DNA of 64,000 nucleotides from Pontibacillus sp. HMF3514. GTDB taxonomy: Bacteria; Bacillota; Bacilli; Bacillales; BH030062. Under the pieces are notes generated by a model, which was not told where the DNA came from, made no database searches, and saw only the letters and a list, made by a program, of their open reading frames with translations. This document shows, piece by piece, positions 29,329 through 37,561 of this stretch; the stretch's first letter is position 1; the number at the start of each line of letters is the position of its first letter. The stretch covers positions 2,666,001-2,730,000 of the forward strand of contig NZ_CP047393.1 in the NCBI RefSeq assembly GCF_009858175.1, in the 5' to 3' direction. Made by a program: the position numbers and the translations under genes.

Positions 29329-29901
29329 TTAACCTTTACGTGGCGCAAATAATGATGCAGCTTCCTGACGTAAAGTGTGAATTTTATCTGAGGAAACATT
29401 ACTTTCTTCTAAATGGTCAATTAAATCATTTATGTATTGTAGCTTTTCTTGTGATTTTGTATCTACAACAAGATCTTCTAGTTCCACTTTTTCCACATGG
29501 ACACCTGCGTCTTTAAATAATTCTTCAGCATATGGATGGTTTTTATAATCCTTCGCATAATACACACTCTTAATTCCAGCTTGTATAAGAGCTTTACAAC
29601 AGTGAATACATGGGAAATGAGTTACATATACCTCTGATCCCTCTGTTGGTACGCCGAATTTCGCACATTGTAATAAGGCGTTCATCTCTGCGTGAATGGT
29701 ACGAACACAGTGACCATCAATGACATAGCAGCCTTCATCAATACAATGAACACTTCCTGAGACACTCCCGTTATATCCACCCGCAATAATACGTTTATCC
29801 CGTACAATCGTTGCTCCTACAGCTAAACGTTCACATGTACTACGTAAAGCTAACAAATGACTTTGTGCCATAAAATATTGATCCCAGGAAATCCGTTTCA
29901 T
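29329..29901 (-). CDS. comEB: ComE operon protein 2, dCMP deaminase
   Basis: 190 aa. HAEMNALLQCA contains the zinc ligand His and catalytic Glu, and FPCIHCCKALI the two zinc Cys of the cytidine/deoxycytidylate deaminase fold. It converts dCMP to dUMP. As in B. subtilis it lies between comEA and comEC; it is not known to be needed for DNA uptake itself. The C-terminal tail is about 40 aa beyond the deaminase core. Confidence 0.95.
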   Translation of the reverse strand: MKRISWDQYFMAQSHLLALRSTCERLAVGATIVRDKRIIAGGYNGSVSGSVHCIDEGCYVIDGHCVRTIHAEMNALLQCAKFGVPTEGSEVYVTHFPCIHCCKALIQAGIKSVYYAKDYKNHPYAEELFKDAGVHVEKVELEDLVVDTKSQEKLQYINDLIDHLEESNVSSDKIHTLRQEAASLFAPRKG

Positions 29902-29968
29902 CTACAAAACCACCTTTTCGGAATTTTCTCATTAAGTGTACTGCCTTCCAATAGGCTCGTCAATAAGC

Positions 29969-30547
29969 TCAAGGAACACGAACATCCTCGCGAAACCCTT
30001 CTAACGTTTTACTACCTATCCCTCTAATCTCTAAGAGGTCGTCCACAGATTTAAAAGGGCCATATTGATCTCTATAAGCAATTATTTTTTTAGCTTTTAC
30101 TTCTCCGATGCCAGATAAATTCATCAATTCTTCAAGTGAGGCTCGATTTATGGATAACTTATCAGCGTAAGAGCCATTCACCACTTCCACTAAGGTTTCA
30201 GCAGAAACATACACAACCATTTCATCCATTAATTTTTGAGCCAGATTAACCGAAAGAGGATCAGCTTGGTCAGTCATCCCTCCAGCTCTCATTATGGCAT
30301 CCTGAACCCTTCTCCCCTCTTCAAGCTCATAAACTCCTGGTTGATTCACTTCACCTTTCACATCAACAACAATTGAAAATTTTGTTTTCCGTTCACTTTT
30401 CGAATCAGCAACATCATATTCACTCTGATTCTTTTGTTCCATTTTCAGCACTTTTTGATCTGAAGGCATATCTTGCTGCCAGAAGAATAAACCTATAAAG
30501 CTGAACAAAACCAAGAGCGTTAAGACGTAGTTTGGAATTCTTTTCAT
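29969..30547 (-). CDS. comEA: Competence protein ComEA, DNA receptor
   Basis: About 192 aa. A bitopic membrane protein that binds double-stranded DNA outside the membrane. One N-terminal helix (YVLTLLVLFSFIGLFFW), a SLBB/oligomerisation region (VVDVKGEVNQPGVYEL) and a C-terminal pair of helix-hairpin-helix motifs (INRASLEELMNLSGIGEVKAKKI split across 130-165, then LLEIRGIGSKTLE). ATG 30547 has AGGTGG at 8 bases. First gene of the late competence operon, divergent from comER. Confidence 0.96.
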   Translation of the reverse strand: MKRIPNYVLTLLVLFSFIGLFFWQQDMPSDQKVLKMEQKNQSEYDVADSKSERKTKFSIVVDVKGEVNQPGVYELEEGRRVQDAIMRAGGMTDQADPLSVNLAQKLMDEMVVYVSAETLVEVVNGSYADKLSINRASLEELMNLSGIGEVKAKKIIAYRDQYGPFKSVDDLLEIRGIGSKTLEGFREDVRVP

Positions 30548-30627
30548 AAACGTACCACCTACTTTCATATATTTGTTAAGGGAACATAGAATGTAAAAAG
30601 ACCGTGTTGTAAAGGAGGGGATGTAGG

Positions 30628-31449
30628 ATGAAATGGGGAATCATCGGAACGGGAAACATGGGGACGATCTTAGCAGAAGCTTGGCTAGAATCTGGTATGA
30701 TCGATCAAGAAGACTTATATATCACCAATAGAACACTTGAAAAGGCTTATGCCATTCAAAAAAACTATCCTGCTATACATGTTTGCGAAAATGCTGCCTC
30801 TATCGCAGAAAAAACAGATTTAGTATTCATATGTGTTAAGCCCTTAGATATTCACCCCCTTTTAATCAAATTGGAGCCTACATTATCTAAGCAGCAGTGC
30901 TTAGTTTCAATTACGAGTCCATATGCTGTTGAGGATTTGGAGAAGCTTGTTCCATGCCAAGTTGCTCGTTTAGTACCAAGTATCACGAACCGAGCACTTT
31001 CAGGTGTGGCCCTATTAACTTTTGGAGATTCTGTAGAGCCAGTTATGAAGGGATACTTAACACAAAGTTGTAAGGTGTTTTCTAGACCTGTAGAAATTAA
31101 GGATTCAATAACGAGGGTCTCATCAGACATTGTTTCTTGTGGTCCTGCCTTTTTTAGCTATTTAATACAAAGGTTCATACAAGCAGCGTGTGAAGAGACA
31201 GAGATTACCGAAGAAGAAGCTACAATTATGATGACAGAAATGATGATTGGGTTCGGAAAGTTAATTGAGGATGGTCATTACTCTCTCAGAACATTACAAG
31301 AGAAAGTATGTGTTAAGGGTGGTGTGACAGGAGAAGGTATTGCAGTATTAGAACGAGAAATTGGTAACATGTTTAATTTGCTATTCCATCGCACTCATCA
31401 TAAATATGCTAAAGATAAGCGCGAAATTCGAGAGCAGGAAATGGGATAA
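30628..31449 (+). CDS. comER: Late competence protein ComER (pyrroline-5-carboxylate reductase family)
   Basis: 273 aa with an NAD(P) Rossmann start WGIIGTGNMGTILAEAW and the ProC-like C-terminal dimerisation domain (VCVKGGVTGEGIAVLE). It is transcribed divergently from comEA, the arrangement that defines ComER. Catalytic activity is unproven; in Bacillus the homologue has been linked to sporulation and biofilm entry rather than uptake. AAAGGAGGGGATGTAGG precedes ATG 30628. Confidence 0.93.
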   Translation: MKWGIIGTGNMGTILAEAWLESGMIDQEDLYITNRTLEKAYAIQKNYPAIHVCENAASIAEKTDLVFICVKPLDIHPLLIKLEPTLSKQQCLVSITSPYAVEDLEKLVPCQVARLVPSITNRALSGVALLTFGDSVEPVMKGYLTQSCKVFSRPVEIKDSITRVSSDIVSCGPAFFSYLIQRFIQAACEETEITEEEATIMMTEMMIGFGKLIEDGHYSLRTLQEKVCVKGGVTGEGIAVLEREIGNMFNLLFHRTHHKYAKDKREIREQEMG

Positions 31450-31525
31450 GATATTAATTCCACATTTCAGTAGATTTTCCTGCTTCATTCATAAAAAAAT
31501 AGAGAACCCAGTACATCGGAGAGTT

Positions 31526-31564
31526 GAGTATTAAATTGCCAAAGCAATTTGATGCTCTTTTTTT
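31526..31564 (+). terminator. Terminator of comER
   Basis: GAGTATTAAATTG and CAATTTGATGCTC form a 13-bp stem with two G-U pairs and a 6-base loop, then a run of seven T. Confidence 0.8.
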
Positions 31565-31583
31565 ACATTTATAGAGATATTTT

Positions 31584-31640
31584 CTACACAAAAAAATAGT
31601 TCAATTAAGGTTACAAATGCCATAACTGAACTACTTATTT
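31584..31640 (-). terminator. Terminator of the yqeG-yqeM operon
   Basis: On the minus strand AGTTCAGTTA pairs with TTAATTGAACT and is followed by ATTTTTTTG. Its sequence is closely related to the terminator after greA (49044-49112). Confidence 0.7.
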
Positions 31641-31657
31641 ATATAGTCTTTTTTATT

Positions 31658-32410
31658 TTAATTTGGTTTCTGACAAACAAAAAATATACGATCATTCTCT
31701 AGTTCATCATAACCCGCTTCATCTGCAAAGTCAGCATGTATTCCTTGAATTGTAAAACCTATCTCTTTTAACCATTGCGAGTAATCCTCGACACTATATG
31801 TGCGTTGCGTATGGTACTCATCAAAGCGCTCATAATTTTGATCGTTCTTGACAAAAAAGGTTAAATCATGATGAACGGTATGAGGCGTTTCTCCTTCATC
31901 ACAAAACCAAATATAGGATACCTCGTCATACACTACGCCAAAGGTTTGATTTTTAAGAACATGTTCCACATATCCTATCGAGTGAACATCAAACATGAAA
32001 AGTCCTGCAGGTTCTAATGAATCATAGACACTCTGAAAGACTTTCTGTACGTCTTGATCATCCGTAATATAATTCAATACATCACAGTAACTAACTATGA
32101 TATCATACATTCCGGGAACCTCTAGATTCGTTATATCTTGTTTAAGCCATTGGATCGATTGGTTATGAAGATTACTCTTACGTTCAGCAATCGAAAGCAT
32201 CTCTTCAGACAGGTCAACACCTGATACATGATAACCTTGCGCACTTAATTGTATCGTGATTTCACCTGTGCCTGCACCTAAATCAAGAATTGAACCCGCA
32301 TTCGAGCAATAAGTTTTGATTCTTCTATTTGTAAACTGAACCCATTGCTCATAAGGGACATCCTTCATTAAAGTGTCATACACTTCTGCAAAACGACCAT
32401 AGCTCATCAT
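31658..32410 (-). CDS. yqeM: Class I SAM-dependent methyltransferase (YqeM)
   Basis: About 250 aa. SAM motif I is SILDLGAGTGEITIQL, followed by SGVDLSEEMLSIA and DIIVSYCDVLNYI. Start ATG 32410 overlaps the rsfS stop (TAATGATG), giving the family N-terminus MMSYGRFAEVYDTLM and coupled translation; the longer upstream frame lies inside rsfS. Its methyl acceptor is unknown. Last gene of the yqeG-yqeM operon. Confidence 0.9.
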   Translation of the reverse strand: MMSYGRFAEVYDTLMKDVPYEQWVQFTNRRIKTYCSNAGSILDLGAGTGEITIQLSAQGYHVSGVDLSEEMLSIAERKSNLHNQSIQWLKQDITNLEVPGMYDIIVSYCDVLNYITDDQDVQKVFQSVYDSLEPAGLFMFDVHSIGYVEHVLKNQTFGVVYDEVSYIWFCDEGETPHTVHHDLTFFVKNDQNYERFDEYHTQRTYSVEDYSQWLKEIGFTIQGIHADFADEAGYDELENDRIFFVCQKPN

Positions 32411-32772
32411 TAAGCTTGATCTGGTGCGATGTCTTGGAACGTATAAGTTGGTGCATCGCCCCAAAGGCGTTCAAGGTTATAATAACCACGTTCATCCTCA
32501 TGGAAAACATGACAAACGACATCGTCTAAATCAATAAGGATCCAACGTGCATGTTCAAAACCTTCGAACCTTTTTACTTCGATCCCTTTTTCTTCTGCTT
32601 CTTGTTTGATGCCACGTGCAATAGCTTGTACTTGTCTTTCACTTGTACCATGACAGATTAAGAAGTAATCCGAAATAAGGGACACATGTTTCATGTCCAT
32701 CACGACAATATCTTCTCCACGCTTATCTTCACATGCTTGTGCGGCAAGCTGCATTAGTTCCTTACTTTCCAT
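32410..32772 (-). CDS. rsfS: Ribosomal silencing factor RsfS
   Basis: 120 aa. RsfS (YbeB/Iojap family) binds L14 on the 50S subunit and prevents subunit joining in poor conditions. DIVVMDMKHVSLISDYFLICHGTS and VKRFEGFEHARWILIDLDDVVCHVF, each given here in part, are the core of the family fold. It lies between yqeK and yqeM as in B. subtilis. Confidence 0.96.
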   Translation of the reverse strand: MESKELMQLAAQACEDKRGEDIVVMDMKHVSLISDYFLICHGTSERQVQAIARGIKQEAEEKGIEVKRFEGFEHARWILIDLDDVVCHVFHEDERGYYNLERLWGDAPTYTFQDIAPDQA

Positions 32773-32792
32773 TTAACCATTCCTTCCATAGG

Positions 32793-33359
32793 TTACGCTT
32801 TAATTTTATTCGTCAATGCATTATAGGCATGAAATGTTTCCGGATAAATTGGTTGGCTCTTACTCATTAAAAAGGCAATCGTATTTTTAGAAGCCATCCA
32901 ACACCCATAATCTAAATCTTCCCAAGAACTTTTGCGGACTTCTTCTAACCCTGGAAATTTTCGTCCAGGTTCAATATAGTCAGCTAAGAAAATGACTTTA
33001 TCAAGCTTGGTCATATGAGCTCGACCTGTTGTATGATAATGAATTGCTTCAAGAACTTCTTTATCTTTAAGACCGATCTCTCGTTCCACCAAAAGAGCCC
33101 CTACAGGACCATGCCATAGTTCATGGTGGTAATGAAGTAAGTCTTTTGGTAAGTACGTTGATTCAATCCAACGCTTCATTTCTGTAATCGGTCGATATTT
33201 AGCATAATCATGAAAGATTGCAGCAATCTCAGCTTTTTCCTCATCTACCCCATACGTTTGAGCAAGTTGAATGGCTGTTTCCATAACGCGGACCGTATGA
33301 TCATATCGTTCTTGCTTTAAATGAGGCTTAACAAGAGCTAAAGCTTCTTCTCTATTCAT
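32793..33359 (-). CDS. yqeK: HD-domain bis(5'-nucleosyl)-tetraphosphatase (symmetrical) YqeK
   Basis: 188 aa HD hydrolase: YDHTVRVMETAIQLA, then AAIFHDYAKYRP with the HD pair and a further IHYHTTGRAHM and VIFLADYIEPGR giving the remaining metal ligands. YqeK proteins hydrolyse Ap4A to two ADP using iron or manganese. Its start overlaps the nadD stop by 8 bp, so the two are translated together. Confidence 0.94.
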   Translation of the reverse strand: MNREEALALVKPHLKQERYDHTVRVMETAIQLAQTYGVDEEKAEIAAIFHDYAKYRPITEMKRWIESTYLPKDLLHYHHELWHGPVGALLVEREIGLKDKEVLEAIHYHTTGRAHMTKLDKVIFLADYIEPGRKFPGLEEVRKSSWEDLDYGCWMASKNTIAFLMSKSQPIYPETFHAYNALTNKIKA

Positions 33360-33915
33360 ATAAATTATGCTCCTTTATATAAGATTCCACACCTTCTGGC
33401 AGTAAGTACTTCGTTGAGCCTCCGAATTTAATCCTATCTCGCACTAATGTTGACGATACCTCGAACATCGGAATATCCACTTTTTCAATAGGATAAGGAC
33501 TTTTCAATTCGTGACCTCTTCTTTTAACCCCTACAAATGTGACCAGTTCAACTAATTCATCAATTCGATGCCATTTTGGTAAATACTCTACTTGATCTCC
33601 ACCAATAATAAAGTAGAATATTGTATCTTCAAATTGACGAATCAATTCGTTAACTGTGTCATAAGTGTAAGAAATGCCAGAACGCTCCATTTCAATCGTG
33701 CTCACATTAAAATGCGGATTCGATTTGATCGCTAGTTGGGTCATTTCCACTCGATGTTCCACATTTGTATTTGAAGCTTCTTTGTGTGGTGGGTCATGAG
33801 ACGGCACAAACCATACCTCATCAAGCCCAAGTGCTTGAAACACTTCTTCAGCTACGAGCAAATGCCCGATATGAGGAGGGTCAAATGTCCCCCCCAGTAA
33901 ACCTACTTTTCTCAT
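33352..33915 (-). CDS. nadD: Nicotinate-nucleotide adenylyltransferase
   Basis: 187 aa, normal length. It joins ATP and nicotinate mononucleotide to deamido-NAD in the NAD pathway. GGTFDPPHIGHLLVAEEVF carries the TxxH nucleotidyltransferase motif, PSHDPPHKE is typical of NadD, and FEVSSTLVRDRI holds the SSTxxR signature. It is in the conserved order yhbY-nadD-yqeK. Confidence 0.97.
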   Translation of the reverse strand: MRKVGLLGGTFDPPHIGHLLVAEEVFQALGLDEVWFVPSHDPPHKEASNTNVEHRVEMTQLAIKSNPHFNVSTIEMERSGISYTYDTVNELIRQFEDTIFYFIIGGDQVEYLPKWHRIDELVELVTFVGVKRRGHELKSPYPIEKVDIPMFEVSSTLVRDRIKFGGSTKYLLPEGVESYIKEHNLYE

Positions 33916-33926
33916 GCTTAACTCCT

Positions 33927-34217
33927 TTAAGGTAAAACAATTTGTTTATGCTCAATTGATTCTTTATATAAGACAATGACATTTCCAATGACTTGTACGA
34001 CATGTGCATTTGTACCTTCTGCCAATTCACGTGCCACTTCATTTTTATCGTCAAAATTATTTTGTAAAATACTAACTTTAATTAGTTCGCGCTTTTCTAG
34101 CACATCGTTAATTTGTTGAATCATATTGTCATTTACACCTGTTTTTCCTACTTGGAATATTGGGTTTAAATGATGTGCTTTCGAGCGCAAAAATCGTTTT
34201 TGTTTTCCTGTTAACAT
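33927..34217 (-). CDS. yhbY: Ribosome assembly RNA-binding protein YhbY
   Basis: 96 aa, a single CRM domain: MLTGKQKRFLRSKAHHL, FQVGKTGVNDNMI (with the conserved GxxG-like loop) and ELIKVSILQNN. Binds precursor ribosomal RNA in 50S assembly. It overlaps the end of aroE by 7 bp. Confidence 0.95.
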   Translation of the reverse strand: MLTGKQKRFLRSKAHHLNPIFQVGKTGVNDNMIQQINDVLEKRELIKVSILQNNFDDKNEVARELAEGTNAHVVQVIGNVIVLYKESIEHKQIVLP

Positions 34218-35059
34218 GGTTCCTCACCTTTCAATTGTTGTTCGAATTTCTCTAGAAGTAATTCAGCCTTTAAAACAGAGGATGTCCAAATTTCATAAGA
34301 CAACGCTGCTTGGTATAACAACATTCCATGACCATATAAAACATGCGCACCACGCTCTCTAGCTTCTTTTAAGAAAGCCGTTTCCATGGGTCGATATACA
34401 ATATCGCATACAACCGTATCCGGATGAACATGAGTTAAAGATAGAATGCTTTGCTTTTCATTTGGTGTCATTCCAACAGATGTGGTTTGAACAATCATAT
34501 CATACTCAGGCAATTTTTCTTCAGCTTCTTCTAAGGTCAAAATCGATGTGTTTGTTTCAGAAGATTTTAGATCTAACATTTCTTCCGCACGTTGTTGAGA
34601 CCTGTTTGCGATATCGACACTAGATGTATCTTCTTCTACTAAAGCTCGATAGATCCCTTTCGCTGCCCCTCCTGCCCCTATACAGAGCACTTTCATTTCT
34701 GGGAATGAATGTCTAGGGTAGGATTCTTTAAACGATCTGATAAACCCTTTTCCATCTGTATTATATCCGATCCATTTACCATTTTCTAAATGAACTGTAT
34801 TAACTGCCCCAATCATTTTAGCATAAGGGTCAACCTCATCTAAAAAAGATAAAATTCTCTCCTTGTAGGGTACAGTTACATTAAAACCGTCTATTTTTAA
34901 TGTTCTCATTGCTTCCAGTGTAGATGCGAACTCATCTGGGGGTGTCTCAAATACTCTGTAGATTCCTTGCTTCTGTTGCTGATTAAGAAATTGATTATGA
35001 ATCCACGGCGACCGAGAATGAGCTGCAGGATACCCCACGAGTCCAAAGAAATAACTCAT
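34211..35059 (-). CDS. aroE: Shikimate dehydrogenase (NADP+)
   Basis: About 282 aa. It reduces 3-dehydroshikimate in aromatic amino acid synthesis. Substrate site: GYPAAHSRSPWIHN and FNVTVPYKE with the catalytic Lys; NADP site: CIGAGGAAKGIYRAL followed by DIANRSQQRAEE. ATG 35059 follows GGAGGTGA at 8 bases, better than the GTG 12 bases upstream. In the yqe operon between yqeH and yhbY. Confidence 0.97.
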   Translation of the reverse strand: MSYFFGLVGYPAAHSRSPWIHNQFLNQQQKQGIYRVFETPPDEFASTLEAMRTLKIDGFNVTVPYKERILSFLDEVDPYAKMIGAVNTVHLENGKWIGYNTDGKGFIRSFKESYPRHSFPEMKVLCIGAGGAAKGIYRALVEEDTSSVDIANRSQQRAEEMLDLKSSETNTSILTLEEAEEKLPEYDMIVQTTSVGMTPNEKQSILSLTHVHPDTVVCDIVYRPMETAFLKEARERGAHVLYGHGMLLYQAALSYEIWTSSVLKAELLLEKFEQQLKGEEPC

Positions 35060-35081
35060 CGCTAAATTCACCTCCGCACTA

Positions 35082-36182
35082 TTAAATTAAGGAAGGACGT
35101 AATGATACACGTACACCTTCAGGAATGTGAGCTGTAATGGTGACACCACCCTCAGGTACGGTTACCCATCCCAGGCCAGAAAAGACAATATCCGTTTTTC
35201 CTTCTTCTACATGAAACGTTTTTGGTTGAAGAGTAGGCAACTGTTCAACAGCTTCCGGACTAGGTGGTGTAAGCATTTCGCCTACATGGTTTTTATATAA
35301 TTCATCTGCTTTTTCTAATTTCGTTCTGTGTATCATTAGATCATTTGAGAAGTAACACACAAATGAGCTTTTTTCACCTTTTTCAAAATCAAAACGGGCT
35401 AAACCACCAAAATATAGCGTTTGTCCTTCATTTAGCTGGTACACTTTTGGCTTAATTTCTTTTTGTGGCGTGATGACTTTTAAATCTTTTTCAGATACAT
35501 AATGTGCCATCTGGTGATGATTAATAATTCCTGGTGTATCGAATAAAGAAGACTTCTCATCTAAAGGAATGTCGATAAATCCTAGTGTAGTGCCAGGGAA
35601 ATAAGAAGTTGTAATAGCTTCTTTTTCTCCCGTCGTTTCATGAATTAGATGGTTAATAAATGTAGATTTCCCTACATTCGTACACCCAACTACATAAACG
35701 TCTTTATTTCTTCTTAATGATTCGATACCTTCAGCAACTTCCTTCATCCCAGTACCAGATTTTGCGGATACTAAGAAAACATCACTAACCTTTAGACCTA
35801 ATTCTTTAGCAGAACGACGCATCCATTGTTTTACTTTGTTTGGGTTAATGGACTTCGGTAATAAATCGACTTTATTCCCTACAAGGATGATTGGCTTTTC
35901 ACCTGTAAATCGGGGCAGTCCATTTATAAAGCTCCCGTTGAAATCGAAAATATCAATTACTTTAACAATGATTCCATTCATTGCTCCTATATCATTTAGC
36001 ATACGTAGGAAATCATCATCAGTCAGATCAACATCTTGAACTTCATTGTAATGTTTTAAGCGAAAGCACCGCTTACATATGATGTCTTCTCTTTCTAGAG
36101 CTGATGCAGGAGCATATCCTACCGCATTCGGATCTTCAGTCTGAATTTCAGCACCGCACCCCTGACAAATTATTTTTTCCAT
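35082..36182 (-). CDS. yqeH: Ribosome biogenesis GTPase YqeH
   Basis: About 366 aa, a circularly permuted GTPase. An N-terminal zinc finger (CQGCG and CKRC) precedes the motifs in permuted order: G4 NKVDLLPKS, G5 SAKSGTG, G1 GCTNVGKSTF, G3 DTPGI. It is needed for 30S subunit assembly. ATG 36182 has GGGAGGAAG upstream and overlaps the yqeG end by 13 bp. Confidence 0.97.
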   Translation of the reverse strand: MEKIICQGCGAEIQTEDPNAVGYAPASALEREDIICKRCFRLKHYNEVQDVDLTDDDFLRMLNDIGAMNGIIVKVIDIFDFNGSFINGLPRFTGEKPIILVGNKVDLLPKSINPNKVKQWMRRSAKELGLKVSDVFLVSAKSGTGMKEVAEGIESLRRNKDVYVVGCTNVGKSTFINHLIHETTGEKEAITTSYFPGTTLGFIDIPLDEKSSLFDTPGIINHHQMAHYVSEKDLKVITPQKEIKPKVYQLNEGQTLYFGGLARFDFEKGEKSSFVCYFSNDLMIHRTKLEKADELYKNHVGEMLTPPSPEAVEQLPTLQPKTFHVEEGKTDIVFSGLGWVTVPEGGVTITAHIPEGVRVSLRPSLI

Positions 36183-36709
36183 CTTTCTTCCTCCCATGAG
36201 ATGTACCCTTTTCGTTGAAACCAACTAAGTAAACGGCGTTCAACTTTACGATTAATACGCGTCAAAACGCCATCTGTTTGAACAATTGGTACAACTAAGA
36301 TGGTATAGAGATTAGCTCGATTCCCTCCGAGTACATCTGTTAATAATTGATCTCCAACAACCACTATTTCCTTCTTTTCTAGCTTCATTACATTACGTGC
36401 TTGACGAAAAGCTTGTCCCAAAGGTTTCCGAGCACTATAAATAAACGGAATATTTAAAGGTTCCGAAAAACTTGTAACACGCTCTTCATTATTATTAGAC
36501 ATAATCGTAACTTGAATATCGTTTTCTTTCATTAATTTGAACCACTGCTCTACTTCTTTCGTGGCATCCTTCTGATCCCACGCCACGAGAGTGTTATCCA
36601 AGTCTGTTATGATTCCTTTTATCCCTTTTTCTTTTAAATCATCTGGACGAATTTCAAAAATAGAATGAACATGCTCATCCGGCAAGAACATTTTTAACAC
36701 AACGTTCAC
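36170..36709 (-). CDS. yqeG: HAD-superfamily phosphatase, class IIIA (YqeG)
   Basis: 179 aa. ITDLDNTLVAWD is HAD motif I with the nucleophile Asp, VTIMSNNNEERV motif II and VVGDQLLTDVLGGNRAN motif IV. Related enzymes include phosphatidylglycerophosphate phosphatases, so that is a possible activity. First gene of the yqeG-yqeH-aroE-yhbY-nadD-yqeK-rsfS-yqeM operon. Confidence 0.93.
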   Translation of the reverse strand: MNVVLKMFLPDEHVHSIFEIRPDDLKEKGIKGIITDLDNTLVAWDQKDATKEVEQWFKLMKENDIQVTIMSNNNEERVTSFSEPLNIPFIYSARKPLGQAFRQARNVMKLEKKEIVVVGDQLLTDVLGGNRANLYTILVVPIVQTDGVLTRINRKVERRLLSWFQRKGYISWEEERWKK

Positions 36710-36899
36710 CTCAATTTACAATCTGTAGCCTCTTAATGGACCACTTCCTCATGATATACAATTTAGTATTCCCTTTCAAAAGAAACTTTGTATTTCTTAT
36801 TCATTTTTAAGTGTTATTTGAAATATAGACATGTAACATATGCAAAAAAACGTTCATTGTTTCTAAAAACCGTTCGACAAATTCTTGCATTTTTCTCCT

Positions 36900-36998
36900 T
36901 GTGGATAAGTTCATACACAAAACCCACAGTGACATACGTGGGACCGTTTATTTTTCCCACAAGTTATTCACAAGTTATATACAAGTTTATGTGGATAT
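36900..36998 (+). promoter_or_regulatory. DnaA-box cluster upstream of sda
   Basis: Four DnaA-box-like 9-mers: TGTGGATAA at 36900-36908 (a perfect TTATCCACA on the other strand), TTATTCACA at 36964-36972 (one mismatch), TTATATACA at 36975-36983 (two mismatches) and TGTGGATAT at 36990-36998 (one mismatch). In B. subtilis DnaA bound upstream of sda activates it when replication starts are perturbed. The 36710-37177 gap holds no other gene; a CCCAC/GTGGG inverted repeat lies at 36924-36942. Confidence 0.8.
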
Positions 36999-37141
36999 CT
37001 AGGCAGTTGTAGGGGGCACTCTTTCATGATAAATTATACATACGCTAAATACTTACAGATGTTTGACACAAATAATTGATATAAAAATAGACAGATAATC
37101 ATAACGGCTTTTTAAATGCATTTCCAATTTCATTCTTGTGC

Positions 37142-37177
37142 GGGAGGTGAGAAGCCTGGATCGAACAGGCCATCACT
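37142..37177 (+). promoter_or_regulatory. sda translation-initiation leader with hairpin
   Basis: The only good Shine-Dalgarno sequence is GGGAGGTGA (37142-37150), 30 bases before ATG 37178. Between them GCCTG-GATCGAA-CAGGC (37154-37170) can fold into a perfect 5-bp hairpin that would shorten the effective spacing to roughly 10-13 bases. No in-frame ATG, GTG or TTG lies between the TGA at 37148 and ATG 37178. Confidence 0.55.
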
Positions 37178-37318
37178 ATGGAACATTTATCAGACGAACT
37201 GTTAATTGAATCCTACTACAAAGCGAATGATTTAAAATTAAGTGCGGAATTTATTAAAATGATTGAAGAAGAACTGCAACGCCGATCATTAAGTCATTTA
37301 ATTAAATACTCTAGTTAG
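37178..37318 (+). CDS. sda: Sporulation histidine kinase inhibitor Sda
   Basis: 46 aa, the normal length. LSDELLIESYYKAND is followed by FIKMIEEELQRRSLSHLIKYSS, forming the two-helix hairpin of Sda. In B. subtilis Sda binds the sporulation kinase KinA and blocks phosphorelay flow when DNA replication is not in order. It lies next to yqeG as in that species, with DnaA boxes upstream and its own terminator. Confidence 0.95.
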   Translation: MEHLSDELLIESYYKANDLKLSAEFIKMIEEELQRRSLSHLIKYSS

Positions 37319-37324
37319 TTCCTT

Positions 37325-37359
37325 AAAACCCTACTATATCAAGCATAGTAGGGTTTTTT
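37325..37359 (+). terminator. Terminator of sda
   Basis: AAAACCCTACTA and TAGTAGGGTTTT form a 12-bp stem with a 9-base loop and a T-run. Confidence 0.88.
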
Positions 37360-37451
37360 ATTGATTGTCACCCCCCTATACCCTCAATACCTTACTTCCC
37401 ACATCATCACATAACAATATTGTCCGAATATTAGTTATAAGATGAATTTAG

Positions 37452-37481
37452 TTGAATCCTACCTCTCATTTTGATTACAAT
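37452..37481 (+). promoter_or_regulatory. Candidate promoter of the mrp operon
   Basis: TTGAAT and TACAAT with an 18-base spacer, 80 bp before mrpA. Matches are 4 of 6 and 5 of 6, so this is a guess among several AT-rich options. Confidence 0.35.
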
Positions 37482-37561
37482 GGAATGGATATATACGCAT
37501 CATGATATCGTATGGTAAAAGTTGCCTGCTTTTATACATAACGAGGGAGGATTTATACTGA

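Noticed and set aside
37000-37141. Definite sda promoter from TTGACA near 37060
   Set aside because: No acceptable -10 box 16-18 bases downstream; several weak AT-rich options exist.
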